Positions 11,131 to 22,330 of a DNA stretch of 64,000 nt are shown piece by piece. Location of the stretch: the NCBI GenBank assembly GCA_019722365.1, contig JADFUC010001732.1:124001-188000 (forward strand). The letters are read 5' to 3'. This stretch comes from Lithospermum erythrorhizon (Eukaryota; Streptophyta; Magnoliopsida; Boraginales; Boraginaceae). The position numbers and the translations under genes are program-made. Below the pieces are notes generated by a model, which made no database searches, was not told the origin of the DNA, and saw nothing but the letters and a program-made list of their open reading frames with translations. Positions within the stretch are counted from its first letter, which is position 1. Each line of letters begins with the position of its first letter.

Positions 11131-12318
11131 GGGGTGAAATGACTATTTTACTCCCCTATTTGCAAATGTAGTAGTTAGAAAATTTCAGTAAAATTTTCAT
11201 TTAAAAAAAAATATTATTTGGGTGTGTATATAGTGTTGCCCGGGAGACTGGGAGAGATCACTTCTAAGGTGTTATTTTTCGGTTTAAATTTTTATACTCC
11301 AAACATTGATCATTGTAATTCGTTTTTTAATTTTTATTCTTCATTTTGTTCTAGAAAATTTAATTCAAAACCAAAAATTGATTGGAATTATTATTTGATA
11401 GATATCAAATGTGAAAATCAAAACCCTGTATGTCGGGCCTCTACTTTTTTTTTATAACCCCGCTCTTAAAACAATATTTTTTCGTAAAAAAATTGTTCGT
11501 TTTTTACTTAATCGAAAATTTAATAGTTAACTAGTTAAAATAGATATATTTCCAAAAATTCATGCTAAAAATTTGGTTAATTGAAACAAAATATGAAAAA
11601 TGATTAGAGATTGAAAATGGACAACTTCGTAATATAGAGGGACTACTTGATTTTTTACATTTTATTAATTGATAATTATATTTTAATTTTAATATTAAAT
11701 TACATTTATATATGGATTTTATCAATGCATAAATAAATGCAACTTTTCATAACGTAAGTAATTGATAAGATTAAAAAGATTGAAATGTGATTATCAATAA
11801 TTAAAATGTAACAATTGATCGTTAAAAGAATTATTTAGTTTGATTCAATAATAAATAAAATATTTGATATTAATTTAATATTATAAATAAATTTAATTTG
11901 AATCAAATAGATGCTAATAGTAAATCCTATCACAAATACTAATATTTGATGTAATTTTTACAAAATATTAATTATGAGTACATTATAAAAACAATTTTCT
12001 TGAATTTTTAAAATTAAAACTTACAAAATTTAAAACTGACCATCTTTTATAAAATGACTATTTTGTATTTTTGTAGTAGGTGGAGCTTTCTCTCTTTCAC
12101 TCACTTACTCGCTTGCCACTGTTTTTAGTGCTGAGAAAATTACTGTTTTTGTATGTAATGTTTTTGTAGTGGGGACTCCATTAAATTCAACTTTATTTGT
12201 CACTTATTTACCATAAGATATTTCCAAACTCTATTACAGTCGACCTTTTATTTATTTATTTAAAGAAATCACAGTCGACTTCTAATGTACAATACTCAAA
12301 TGAGTCTTCTCAATTTGC
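11131..12318. other. AT-rich intergenic DNA
   Basis: No gene, RNA or repeat border could be supported here. The short open frames on both strands are A/T-driven and lack any family resemblance. Confidence 0.45.
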
Positions 12319-12941
12319 TGTTAGAAGTGAGAAAAATTTAGCTGCAAATACAGAGGAGGTCGCGACCTGCTATAACCCGACTCATGTGCCGACCTCGTCC
12401 CCGACGCGGGGTTCTCGAGACGGCTTTTGGGCGTGGTTTCGGCGCAGATTTCTACTACTGGCTTCGTGATTCTGCCTGGTGCTTGCACTCTGTGCGCTTT
12501 GTTCTTATATATATAAAAAAGAAAGCAAGAGTCTCTATGAAGGCGTGGAAACACCACCACTCCACCCACAAGTTTAAATCAACCTTTATGTGCTGTAATA
12601 CGAAGTTTTTATTCTTATTTTTAGAATTACGAGTTTATTATAATTCTCATGAGGCTGCTAAAAAGAAGCTTCATGGTAGACCAAGGTAACATATACGTAG
12701 ACTCGCGCCTCGAGTTTTCAAGTGAGAAAATATCCACTGGTGAGGTCGTGTAATACTTTCGCTCTTGAGTCTTCAGAACAATTTTCACGATATTATTAGT
12801 TTATCTCACAAAGAGCTAAATGTACCTTTCACGCTATGAACCATGAAAAACTGCTTGATTTTAATTTCCGCATTATTTTCTTACCGCTTGTCATATCCTC
12901 GAATTACTTGTATATCATATGTTTGCCTCATTGTTGTCGCA
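12319..12941 (+). repeat. Left (5') LTR of the short Copia-type element
   Basis: Starts TGTTAGAAGTGAG and shares in order with the right copy: AAAATTTAGC, GGAAACACCACCAC, a TTATAATTCTCATGAGGC-like phrase, CGAGTTTTCAAGTGAGAAAA, TTCACGATATTATTAG, AATGTACCTTTCA and TATATCAT. The exact 3' border is uncertain by about 30 bp. Confidence 0.75.
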
Positions 12942-14158
12942 TCCCTGACGGTGAGATCCGAGCTTATCACAAAGCATTTGGTATCACAATACCAAGTAGG
13001 ATTCCTAACACCGGGTAATAGAAATTCTGGCTAAAATGGTGGACGCCAGATACCTAGCAAATTGGTACGAAACAGCCACGATCAAGGCCATTCAGAGGTC
13101 GTGATGACCGGGTCGAAAAGACGCGCTGACGCAAAGCATAGCTGGGTGTCAGTAGGACTAATTCCATAAAAGTTACTTAGACGTACTCGAGCCATTGCTT
13201 TCTTAACATCACAGTGGTTGTCAACGGAGATTTCTAAAGGTTTTCCTGCCTCAAGCATTTAAGGCCCACGGAGTATTTGTGATACGTAATATGTAAAGCC
13301 GACATCACGGGTTATCACTTCAAAGATCTTGTAAAAAGTCATCGTGAAAGACGGAGGATCCTCAAGAAAATTTGTGATACGGGTGATGCTAGTGTTTTGA
13401 CGATGACGGGCTTGAACTCAAATCTAGGATCGCAATAAAATTACATGTGAAAATTCCATTTAGGGTTTCTTGGTTATTAGAAACGGCCGTCGTGGCAAGG
13501 AGTTTCTTGGATGGTGTAAATGGATGTCGCTTCTAAAATTCTGTGTCAGGGTACTAGAAGATACTCGAAGTTCTAGAAAGCCATGAAAGGCAAACATGTT
13601 TGTGATTAAGGTCGACAAGTGCCCTGGCCGACATAATACAATACTTTCAAAGCTTGGTGATTTAGTTCTGTGGAGACATGGTCCAGTTTTGAACTCGCAT
13701 AAGGTTGCAACCCCTGGCCAGGCTGTACGAATCTCATCCAAGTTTGTGGGCGTGGCTTAAAAAGTGCCTGCCAGGAAAGGTGTTTCCTACCTCCAAACGA
13801 TTTGCTAATCGGAAGAACGAGATGTTCGATCAAACATCAAAGGTCAATAAATCGGATCAAGCGGAGTCATTGACACGGAAAAGAAAGTTAAGAAGAGAGA
13901 ATTCATTGATGACCAATCAAGTCAAGGTTGTTCCCCTGTGTACCTGTGGATTTAAGATTGAGAAGATTTTCAGCGCAGCGCAGCTATTACCAGCGATAAT
14001 TAACGTGAAAATTTCAACCGTCAAAGTGGATTTCGCTATGTATCTTCGATAGTCACTGGTGGCATTCAAGGTTGCTTCTGGGATTGCAAAAAGGCATTGA
14101 AGTCGTGGATCAACTTCACCGGGAGTTCAGTGATGATGAACTCCGAGGTCAAGCAGAT

Positions 14159-14834
14159 TGAAGTTTGTCTAAAAAATTTAGCCGCAGAAATACGTAGAGA
14201 TCGGGAGAGGCTCCGGGACTGATATAAATCCCAACTGTGTCCCGACCCTAGGACCGGAGGCGTAAGATTTTGGGAGGTGTCCCACCCTGGTCCCTGAATG
14301 CTGGCTCCGAGACGCTTTACATGTTTTCGGTATTTTTGGCCCAGTTTTAATATTCTATCTAGGTTTTAGATCTAGGTCTTGTAGCCTAGCAGGCTTAGAA
14401 AGTGTGTTAGAGCTTCTATGAGCGTGTGGGAAACACCACCACCCCAATGGTGGTTGGAAATTAATCTTGCAGATTATAATAGGAAAAAGTTTATTCTTCT
14501 TCTGTAATTACGGTAGCTTTTATTATAATTTTAAGCAGGCCGTTAAAAGAGTCAGCGAGATATTCAAGAGAAGATATATGGTGAGACTTGTGCTCGAAGT
14601 TTTCGCGGTGAGAAAACATCCAATCGAGTTCGTGAGGAATAGGGTTCTTGAGTCCCGTAATAATTTTCATGATATTATTAGTTGATCTCGCAGCTATACC
14701 GGATGTACCTTTCAAGCCGAGTGGTTTTGCAGTGAAAAATCTCGTGGTCTCGATTTAATTTCCGTGATATTTTCTTTCTATTGGTCATATCTCGAATTAA
14801 TGGTATATCATCTGCTTGTTCTGTTATTGTTTCA
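14159..14834 (+). repeat. Right (3') LTR of the short Copia-type element
   Basis: Starts TGAAGTTTGTC and ends near TTGTTTCA. It aligns through its length with 12319-12941 but with many substitutions and small indels, so the insertion is old. Confidence 0.75.
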
Positions 14835-15085
14835 TCTAGATGAAACTGAATTATTGTCAAATATGAAATTATTAATAATGGTGTAGAATTTTTAACATTT
14901 CCTACTTACATTTCGTTATTAAAAGATTGCCCAATTTATTTTTCAATAATCAAACGTAAGAAATTTTAGAATATTAATTGAAATATGTTCACAGTAATAT
15001 ATGTTATGATGTATTTTTCACTATGAAAAAATATTTGATTTTGGAATTTATAAATTCACTTAAAATGGAGATTGGTGACAGTATC

Positions 15086-15711
15086 AAGGCGGTTTGGCTA
15101 AGCTTAATTTTTGTAATCAATAAGTGGGCAACTTTTAAGTAATAATATAATTTATTATAAGTAGGTCACTTACAAGTTATCAAATTTGTTTTGACTTGTT
15201 TGATTAACATAATTAAATAAGATTTTTTTCTACATATTTGGATAGCAATAACATATAAGTTGATAAAGAATCTTTTTAAATTGTAGAACAAGTAAAATGA
15301 CTTATAAGGATATCTCATTTTTATATCATATTTTCTTTATATTTATGATATAAATAAATTAGTAATTTAATATTTGAAAAGAATAAAAAAAAAATTATAA
15401 CTAAAAATAATATTTATGACTAAAAATATAAAAATTATTTTATTTTCAATAAAGAGTAAGAAGTACTAAAAAGTTGGTACTGTGAGTAACTAATTTTTTT
15501 TGTATCGTTATGACTATTAAATGAAGGATAAATATGATAAAGCTTAAATATTACGATTAATGAAGAAATTATTTAGTCAAACTAATTATAAATCAAGCAA
15601 AAAAGTTAGGATTTATTACTTTTTTATTTCAACTTATAAGTTAAAGATTGTCAAGCACTTCTTTCAATTTGTTTTGGCCATTGATCTAAAATAAGCTTAG
15701 CCAAACACCTT
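15086..15711. mobile_element. Non-autonomous TIR element (hAT-like), about 626 bp
   Basis: The left end reads AAGGCGGTTTGGCTAAGCTT and the right end, reversed, reads AAGGTGTTTGGCTAAGCTTA. The inverted repeat continues with TTTTxGxxATCAAT, about 30 bp in all. The interior is AT-rich and non-coding. The GGTGTTTGGCTAA terminus is common among plant hAT-type MITEs. No convincing 8-bp target duplication was found, so the superfamily is tentative. Confidence 0.6.
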
Positions 15712-16640
15712 CTCAATCTAGCAAAGCATGTGACGATCGACGGCTCGGGTTTTGAAACGAAAAATTGGAATCGATTCTATTTCGTTTTTCTTTCAAAGGC
15801 CGAACTCCTAAATCGATTCTTTGGGTTTCCTCTCAAAGCATTAGACCTAAACCGATTTGTTACAAAAATTTCGGTTATTTTTTATTCGATTTCGATCGAT
15901 TCTGACCAGTTTAGATTTTGCAACACCCCCTAATGTGCACTATTCATTTCGTGGGCAGGGAGTCTCGATCTTGATGAAGGCTTTGCACTAAACTAGGACT
16001 ATATTTAAAAATATTTAAAGCATGTAATTATGAATTCAGTTTCATAACTTTCCAGCAATTGTATTTTCACTATTCTTAAAAAAAATTACTACACCGAAAA
16101 GATCCCTACTGTTAGTAACTTAGTAATTTAGTATATTAGCTAACTTCTTTTAATAAAACCATAAATAATATCAAATGAGACCGGACCCGTTATAATCCGG
16201 TTTGTCCCAAGTCCAAACCAATAACTTGATCAGGTCCAAGAATTTTAAATCTGAGCTTAACAAAATCGGTCCGATCCGACCGGTTTTAATATCCGAAAAA
16301 TCCGCAGGACCTGACTGGATCCGTTTTTTTCTCCAAGTCCAATCGAACTCCTACTGTATCGGTTCGAAAAAGAATCGCTTCAAATTGTCTCGTTAATCGA
16401 TGGCTCAATTAATTCGTAAATCGATCAGCATCTGTCAAAAATTTAGATGTCTTGCGGACGATACTATCTCCGTGACAGTCAATAATTCATTTTTGCATTC
16501 AAAACTCAATCAATCCAAGATTGATTTTCAACATTACTTCAAATGTTGAGCAATATTTGCATGCTAATGAGTGCAATCTATAAGTTTAGTACAACAAACT
16601 ACCCATAACTACTTATGTCTAGAACCGAGATAAAAATACT
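15712..16640. other. Intergenic DNA with CGGTTCG-rich segments
   Basis: Two segments (about 15728-15930 and 16180-16400) are rich in CGGTT/AACCG and TCGATT, like the subterminal parts of the hAT element at 58.3 kb. They may be relics of that family. Around 16530-16585 a sentence containing GCAATATTTGCATGCTAATG matches the 50-bp repeat found 3 kb downstream at 19441. Confidence 0.4.
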
Positions 16641-16729
16641 GAAATTAAATTGTATCATTACACAAATTCAACAGAGAACAGCCACCTATCCCCGCCGTCC
16701 AATCAAACTGGAGTCCTTTAATAATCTCA

Positions 16730-16830
16730 TCTTTCCTGAACAACTCAGATCGTAGAGCCGATTCGTTCATTTCCATTTCTTCCAGCAGCTCATCAATATT
16801 TGATTCAAGTTGTTGAACATGAGATGAGAG
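16730..16830 (-). pseudogene. Isolated coiled-coil exon fragment
   Basis: On the minus strand a heptad-like stretch reads VQQLESNIDELLEEMEMNES followed by ALRSELFRKDEIIKGLQFD. It is strikingly protein-like against its surroundings and ends abruptly in unrelated residues. It recalls the long coiled coils of plant KIN-12/phragmoplast kinesins, but that link is from memory and weak. No neighbouring exons were found, so it is best read as a captured or relic exon. Confidence 0.45.
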
Positions 16831-16869
16831 ACATGGTTTACAAAATACCAAATCCGATTTGCGTAAAAA

Positions 16870-17345
16870 GAACAATCGTTTGGTGTTAACTGTAAATAGA
16901 ACTATTGGATTTGCATAAAAACCCTTACATAAGTATAAGATGTCACAACTACAGTAAAAGATGTCACAACTACGTAATTAATAGAACAATTGGATTTGCG
17001 TAAAAGTGTCACATATCGCTTGGTATTAACTGTAAATAGAACAATCAGATTTGCGTAAAAATCCTTACGTACGTATAAGATGTCACAACTACAGTAAAAG
17101 ATGTCACAACTACGTACATAATAGAACAATTGGATTTGCGTAAAAGTGTCACATATCGCTTGGTGTTAACTATAAATAGAACAATCGGATTTGCGTAAAA
17201 ATCCTTACGTACGTATAAGATGTCACAACTACTGTAAAAGATGTCACAACTACGTACGTAATAGAACAATCGAATTTGCGTAAAAGATGTCACAACTACA
17301 GTAAAGTTTGTGACATTTTTACATAAATATAGAACAATCGGATTT
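16870..17345. repeat. 140-bp tandem repeat array, three copies plus part
   Basis: GTATAAGATGTCACAACTAC occurs at 16933, 17073 and 17213, exactly 140 bp apart. Each unit contains two AGATGTCACAACTAC phrases and two GGATTTGCGTAAAA phrases, so there is a shorter internal repeat as well. Copies are very similar, implying recent amplification or homogenisation. Open frames across the array result from the repeat and are not read as genes. Confidence 0.9.
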
Positions 17346-17489
17346 GGGAAAAATTGTTACATATTTCTCGAGAACGGTCTTTGGAGGGTCATCCTCATAT
17401 TCCTCGAGATCTTTTCAAATCATGTAAGTTAACCTTGCACTTGCTATGGCAGTTTGCAAACACTTTATTTTTTTCTTGGAGTCCCATGC

Positions 17490-18180
17490 ATGCCACCATC
17501 TCTTAGTCATTGGAAGCGCCTCATTTATGGTGCGGGTGGAAGGGGCACAATTGGAAACCTATTCTCAATAGGCAAATTGTGAATGTAGGCTCTCTTATTA
17601 GCTACAACACATAAATACTTTGAATCCACAAACTCTAGCTTAATATCATAGAATAACATCTTGATTTTATCTCAAACCCCTTTTGGTGCCATAGCTAGAT
17701 TCTCATAATAGGAATAGGGTGGAGCAACATCTTGATCAGGAAGAGACGTATAGAGAATAAAGCTCACGCAATTTACGTAAGTATATTTGTGTAAAAAAAT
17801 GCATTTTTGAGTCTTTGCATAAAAAACGCATTGGTTTTAATGTTAAGGACAATGATGAAGTACTATGGCTGATCTATTGCCTCCGCTTAATGCTGCTGGT
17901 GGTTTTGAGGTTTGTGATTTTCATTTGGTCATTGGAGGAAGCCCTTGCAATGCATCACATAGATACTTTAAATCCACAAACTCTGGCTCAATATCATAGA
18001 AGAACATCTTGATTTTATCTAAACCCCTTGGCCATAACTAGATTCTCATGGGAATAGCGGAGTAACATCTCGCTTAGAAATAATAGACTTATGAGGATAA
18101 AGCCTACTAATTTACATAAGTTTATTTGCGTAAAAAATGCATTTTTTGAGTCTTTGCGTAAAAAATGCATTTTCCATACT
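17490..18180. repeat. Direct duplication of about 330 bp, two copies
   Basis: Copy 1 (about 17500-17840) and copy 2 (about 17920-18175) share in order: GTCATTGGA, ATCCACAAACTCT, AATATCATAGAA, AACATCTTGATTTTATCT, AACTAGATTCTCAT-like, a TTTACGTAAGTATATTTG-like phrase and TTTTGAGTCTTTGCxTAAAA. It follows directly on the 140-bp array and shares its TTTGCGTAAAA motif, so both may belong to one repeat family. Confidence 0.75.
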
Positions 18181-18419
18181 CAAATGAATTATATATAAAA
18201 AAAACTCGTTTTTTATAATGTTATATTAATTTAAGTAAGTTTTTGTAATTTCAAAAATTCTAACTACATTATCATGTTGACTAAATGTTAGATAAAAAAG
18301 AAAATTTAATATCGAAACCGCCTTCAAAATTTATTAAACAAGGTAAAGTCAAATCTAATCTTAACAAGTAGAGTTTTCTTTGTTAGATCCAACATAAAAT
18401 TAAAACTAAAATCTACTAG

Positions 18420-18860
18420 CCTGATTCCACCATTCGAAATTACCCTATAATTTGCTGCTTAATCATCGCCTGCCTCCTACTCCAAACGCCGTCATCTCTC
18501 CCGCCTCCATCTCAAGGTTCAAATTCTCCCCTACCCTAATTCATGAAATCAACATAAAATTTTAGAAATCAACTAAGAAATCAACATAAAATTAAAACTA
18601 AAATCTACTAGAAATCAAATCTCAAGAAGTTCTTAATTCAAAAAATTTAATTTAATAAAAAAGAAATTGTGGAATCGAACTAAAGGAATTTGTCTAAACG
18701 AAAAGAAGAAGTCAAATCGACATAGTCAGAATTGAAATTTCAAGTTACTATAACTAATTCAAACTAAAATCTACCAGAAATCAACTTATGAAATTAACAA
18801 TAAAATCTGAAATTTCAAGTAACTATAACTAATTAAAACTAAAATCTGCTACAAATCAAC
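18420..18860. repeat. Interspersed short repeats (AAAATCTACTAGAAATCAA type)
   Basis: The phrases ATTAAAACTAAAATCTACTA and AGAAATCAACATAAAATT recur several times with variable spacing. They suggest a degenerate tandem repeat; no unit length is clear. Confidence 0.45.
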
Positions 18861-19440
18861 TAAGAAATAGTCAAAATTAACATACCCTAACCGACCGGCC
18901 AGCTTCTTCCTTCACTACTCTTTTCTTATTTAATTTTGGTAACTACAATAAAATTTTCACTTTCCCATATTAATATGATGGTTGCAAAACTGACAAAAAT
19001 TTTCACTTTTATTGAAGTCAATCATAGCTAGGAATTATATGTTTTAGAATGGGTTCATAGTTTTAATTATTTTAGTTACTCTGATAAATATGTGACTATT
19101 TTTCTTTTTTACATTTGATTCTCCAGTCGACTCTTTCAGATTAAATATATCTGACCCACTAAAATTACGTTACGCATCGCTGGTCACACGATATCGTATA
19201 ATTATAACTTATCTAGAGAATAAAAACTAAAATAGTCACATTAGAACAATGCTGCTCTATTTGTGTTCATTTAACCTCTTTAATATACTTATATATCAAT
19301 ATGAATGATGATATACACGAGCCTTCGAAAGAATTATTATTTTACCCGCCAATACTAGTGAAAACCATGATGCTATCCCATCAATAGTTCGTGGTTTCAG
19401 ACATGCGTAACGACTCCTTAACCCGACAATGGTTATATTT

Positions 19441-19540
19441 GCATACTAATTAGTGCAATTTATCATTACTTTAAATATTGAGTAATATTTGCATATTAAT
19501 TAGTGCAATTTATCATTACTTTAAATATTGAGTAATATTT
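19441..19540. repeat. 50-bp tandem duplication
   Basis: GCATACTAATTAGTGCAATT at 19441 and GCATATTAATTAGTGCAATT at 19491 begin two 50-bp units that differ at about one base. A third diverged copy of the phrase lies near 16555. Confidence 0.85.
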
Positions 19541-20379
19541 TATACGCTTAACGAAATGAATCTATCATTACTATATGACTAAATCGTTCTCAAAGCATTA
19601 CTCTAACATCCTTATCTTTCCACAAAAAAAAATTACTAAAGCAAAGCGAGGGAAAAATCTTAATTCATTTAAGAAGTATTTAGAATTATACAAATAGAAA
19701 TAATTCAATTCAAATCTAAAAAATTCACTAGGCCATTCACGTGATCTAGTAAAATGTATTATCGTAGTCATAATTAGGGAGAGAGGTTTAAGATACTTTT
19801 TTTGATAAATAATTAATTATAAATCAAAACAGCACTTGCTACATCATTATTATCCCGTACGATTACATTCATTATCAACGAAATTAAAACTATTAATAGT
19901 GACATTAAAATGATGCAAAATACATCCAACATTAGTAGAAAACCAAATGATGTTACAGTTATGTTTCATTATTTCTCAAATTTGATTCTTCCACTTTTTC
20001 ATCTCGAGCATTTTCTCAAAAAATCTGCACTTATATGGTAGTTGAATCACCGCAATAAACTAAACGCAACGCATTACTATATTCCTTGTAAGAATCAAGT
20101 GACGTGTCGCCTCCTTCCCCAAGGGTGCTCAAGTCCAAAGAACGCCGGTCTTCTCAAATTAACAAAACAGTTACGACAACACTTCGCCTTTAATAACTCG
20201 CCTTGTTCCTCTTACATTCATCATTATAGTCCTCAAAACGGGGACGAAGTCATTCGAGACGCCAAGCGCATATCGCCAGATCATATCACATCCTGCAATT
20301 ACTAGGGTAAATAATATGATTTAAATTGAAGTTGGTCCTGGAAATCAAGCTGAGTTCTACTGATTGCTATGACCGATGT

Positions 20380-22330
20380 TTCCCTCTCGGAAGATTCAAT
20401 CGAAAAGCTTTGTCCCATTTTGTGACAAGGTCGAAACATCTCTGAATAGCTCTTTGATGGTGCGTCAACACATTCAAGATAGCTTCGCTCCTAGCAACTG
20501 CCGATCCACAAAATACAAACTGTGTTATTGGGCGCGTTTCATCAAGGGAAGGTTCTTCCTACCTAAGAATGTATCCAATCGACGATAAGATGAAAACATT
20601 ATTCAAATAATGTTAAAATCAAAATTATTCAAATTTTTTTTAGTAAAAGGGCATTCCAAAAAGAGATGGAAGACATCTTCATTTTTATTATTACAAAAAG
20701 TGCATAAAATATTAATGTTTTTTGAGGTTTTCATTGAGATGAGGGTTTTGCAGGGAAGCTGGTTCAAGAAGAGTCTCCAACAAAAACTGATTTAGAACGG
20801 AAATTTTAAGGTACCTAAGTGCAACTTTGGGATCTCTCTTTTATAGGCCTTAGGCTCTGCTGGTACCGTGGCGGTAGACGAATGAGTAGGAAATCTTTGG
20901 TTTTGAATTGATCTTAGGCCATTCACATGAGTCATGGCCTCGCGCTCCACTGTGAGGATTTTTTGCAAAAAACAAAGCACTTCAGCTAGAAAGCTTGGAG
21001 CAAGAGGCTCCATTGGTTAAAATTTAGGAGCAAATTAGAAACTGAGTCAAAAGGAGGATTGGCTCCTATTTGAAAAAGAGGAGTGGTGTTTGGTTTGAGA
21101 TCGTGGATCCAACGACGGCCCAAATGTTACCTCTAATCCCAGGCGCTAATTTTGATGATCATGATTGATTTTCTACCTACACCCGGATTTAAGCTTTTCC
21201 GCATCCATGACGGGTTCAAGGCTTATTTTGAAGTAGCTGGCCAGAGTTCAATACTTTGATTTAAAAAATTTACTCATCTCGATGTTAGGTTGAGATAAGT
21301 CTCCACCCATTTCTAACAAGTGAGTAGAGAGATCAAATGAAAGCATTTGCTTGAATCCTTAATCCCCATCTTTGTCAATGATTAATCTAGTGAATGTTAT
21401 TTTTTACGTACCACCCCATAGAAAATTACCTCCAAATTCATCAACTTCACTGAAAGCTTTAATTGGGAATTTATAAACAATGGTACACATGATTAATTGA
21501 ATAACCGACTACGTAGGATAACTCGCCCGCAAACCGAGAATTTCAATTCCAAATGGCGACACTAGTTTTTATTTTATCAACATAGGAGGCAAAATCATTT
21601 TTCTATTTTTTATAAAAATGTCAAGGTAACTACCAAAAAAGTCTGGTGTGTTAATTCTTCTAAGTTAATAGCTTTTTGAGTCATTCTCAAAAAGCTGGGA
21701 CCCATGACATTTATTTTAAATTCTAATGATTTGCCCGATTCACTACAGGCATTAATCAGCAAGCAAACGACATTCAACGCGGCCAAGACGGAGAAAAAAA
21801 GAACGCCATCCGCAGCAAGAGAGCCGAGATCTTAGGGCAAGAATCTCAAAGCAACAGATACTGAGGGTTAGAGGCCGAGTCTGGAAAGCGGACACTGTTA
21901 GAGGAAGCCCTAATTGTCAATCTTAATTACGTACCATTCCATTACATTTCCCTTTGATCAGTAAGATCGCGCGACCGAGTTCTGAAATGTAAGGATGTCA
22001 GTTCGAGATCCTATACCCAAATGAAACCATTTTGGAAGCGAAATGAGGTGTTAAGCGAGGCTTTGCGCTGGGCCGAACAAGACTTCGGAGCCAACTTTGT
22101 ACGTAGTGATTACATGTATTTAAATTCTGGGTCCGAGTCATTAATTGTCTCAGCGGCGTATTTGTAGAACGGTATAATGTTGTTTTCTTTAAGAAGGAAG
22201 TCCATCATTTAAATAAAAAGCGTGGCACGGGCGTAGAACACCCACAACGCTCCAATGATTTTGAAAAAATTCAAGAGAAACCCCGCCTGCACTGCTGTGA
22301 GATTACTTAGCTGCATTTGAAAAAGCCACC
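20380..22330 (-). mobile_element. L1-like LINE remnant: reverse transcriptase and zf-RVT region
   Basis: Reading leftward in shifting frames, RT landmarks of plant L1 LINEs appear in order. Near 22285 GVSLEFFQNHWSVVG follows a broken GPDG motif. Near 21810 AADGVLFFS stands where (Y/F)ADDxLFF is expected. Around 21530 a CGRVILRSRL-like stretch matches the GRxxLIKSVL region, and near 21420 NFLWGG is intact. Around 20700-20650 CTFCNNKNEDVFHLFLECPF is the zinc-binding zf-RVT motif. Several frameshifts and stops separate these blocks, so it cannot encode an active enzyme. The 5' part (endonuclease), if present, would lie at 22.4-24.4 kb but I could not recognise it. No poly(A) tail or target duplication was defined. 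Confidence 0.8.

Larger units (their letters stand above)
12319..14834 (+). mobile_element. Short non-autonomous Copia-type LTR retrotransposon
   Basis: Two related blocks of about 620-680 bp flank an interior of about 1.2 kb. A diverged iMet-type primer-binding phrase (TGGTATCACAAT, cf. TGGTATCAGAGC) lies shortly after the left block at about 12979. A purine-rich AAGCAGATTGAAG-like phrase precedes the right block. Together these give plus orientation. The interior has only short frames and no recognisable gag, protease, integrase or reverse transcriptase, so it is either a deletion derivative or a non-coding element mobilised in trans. No clean 5-bp target duplication was seen. Confidence 0.75.

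Noticed and set aside
16902..17293. Two similar Tyr/Val-rich proteins on the minus strand
   Set aside because: Both are readings of the 140-bp array and overlap each other.
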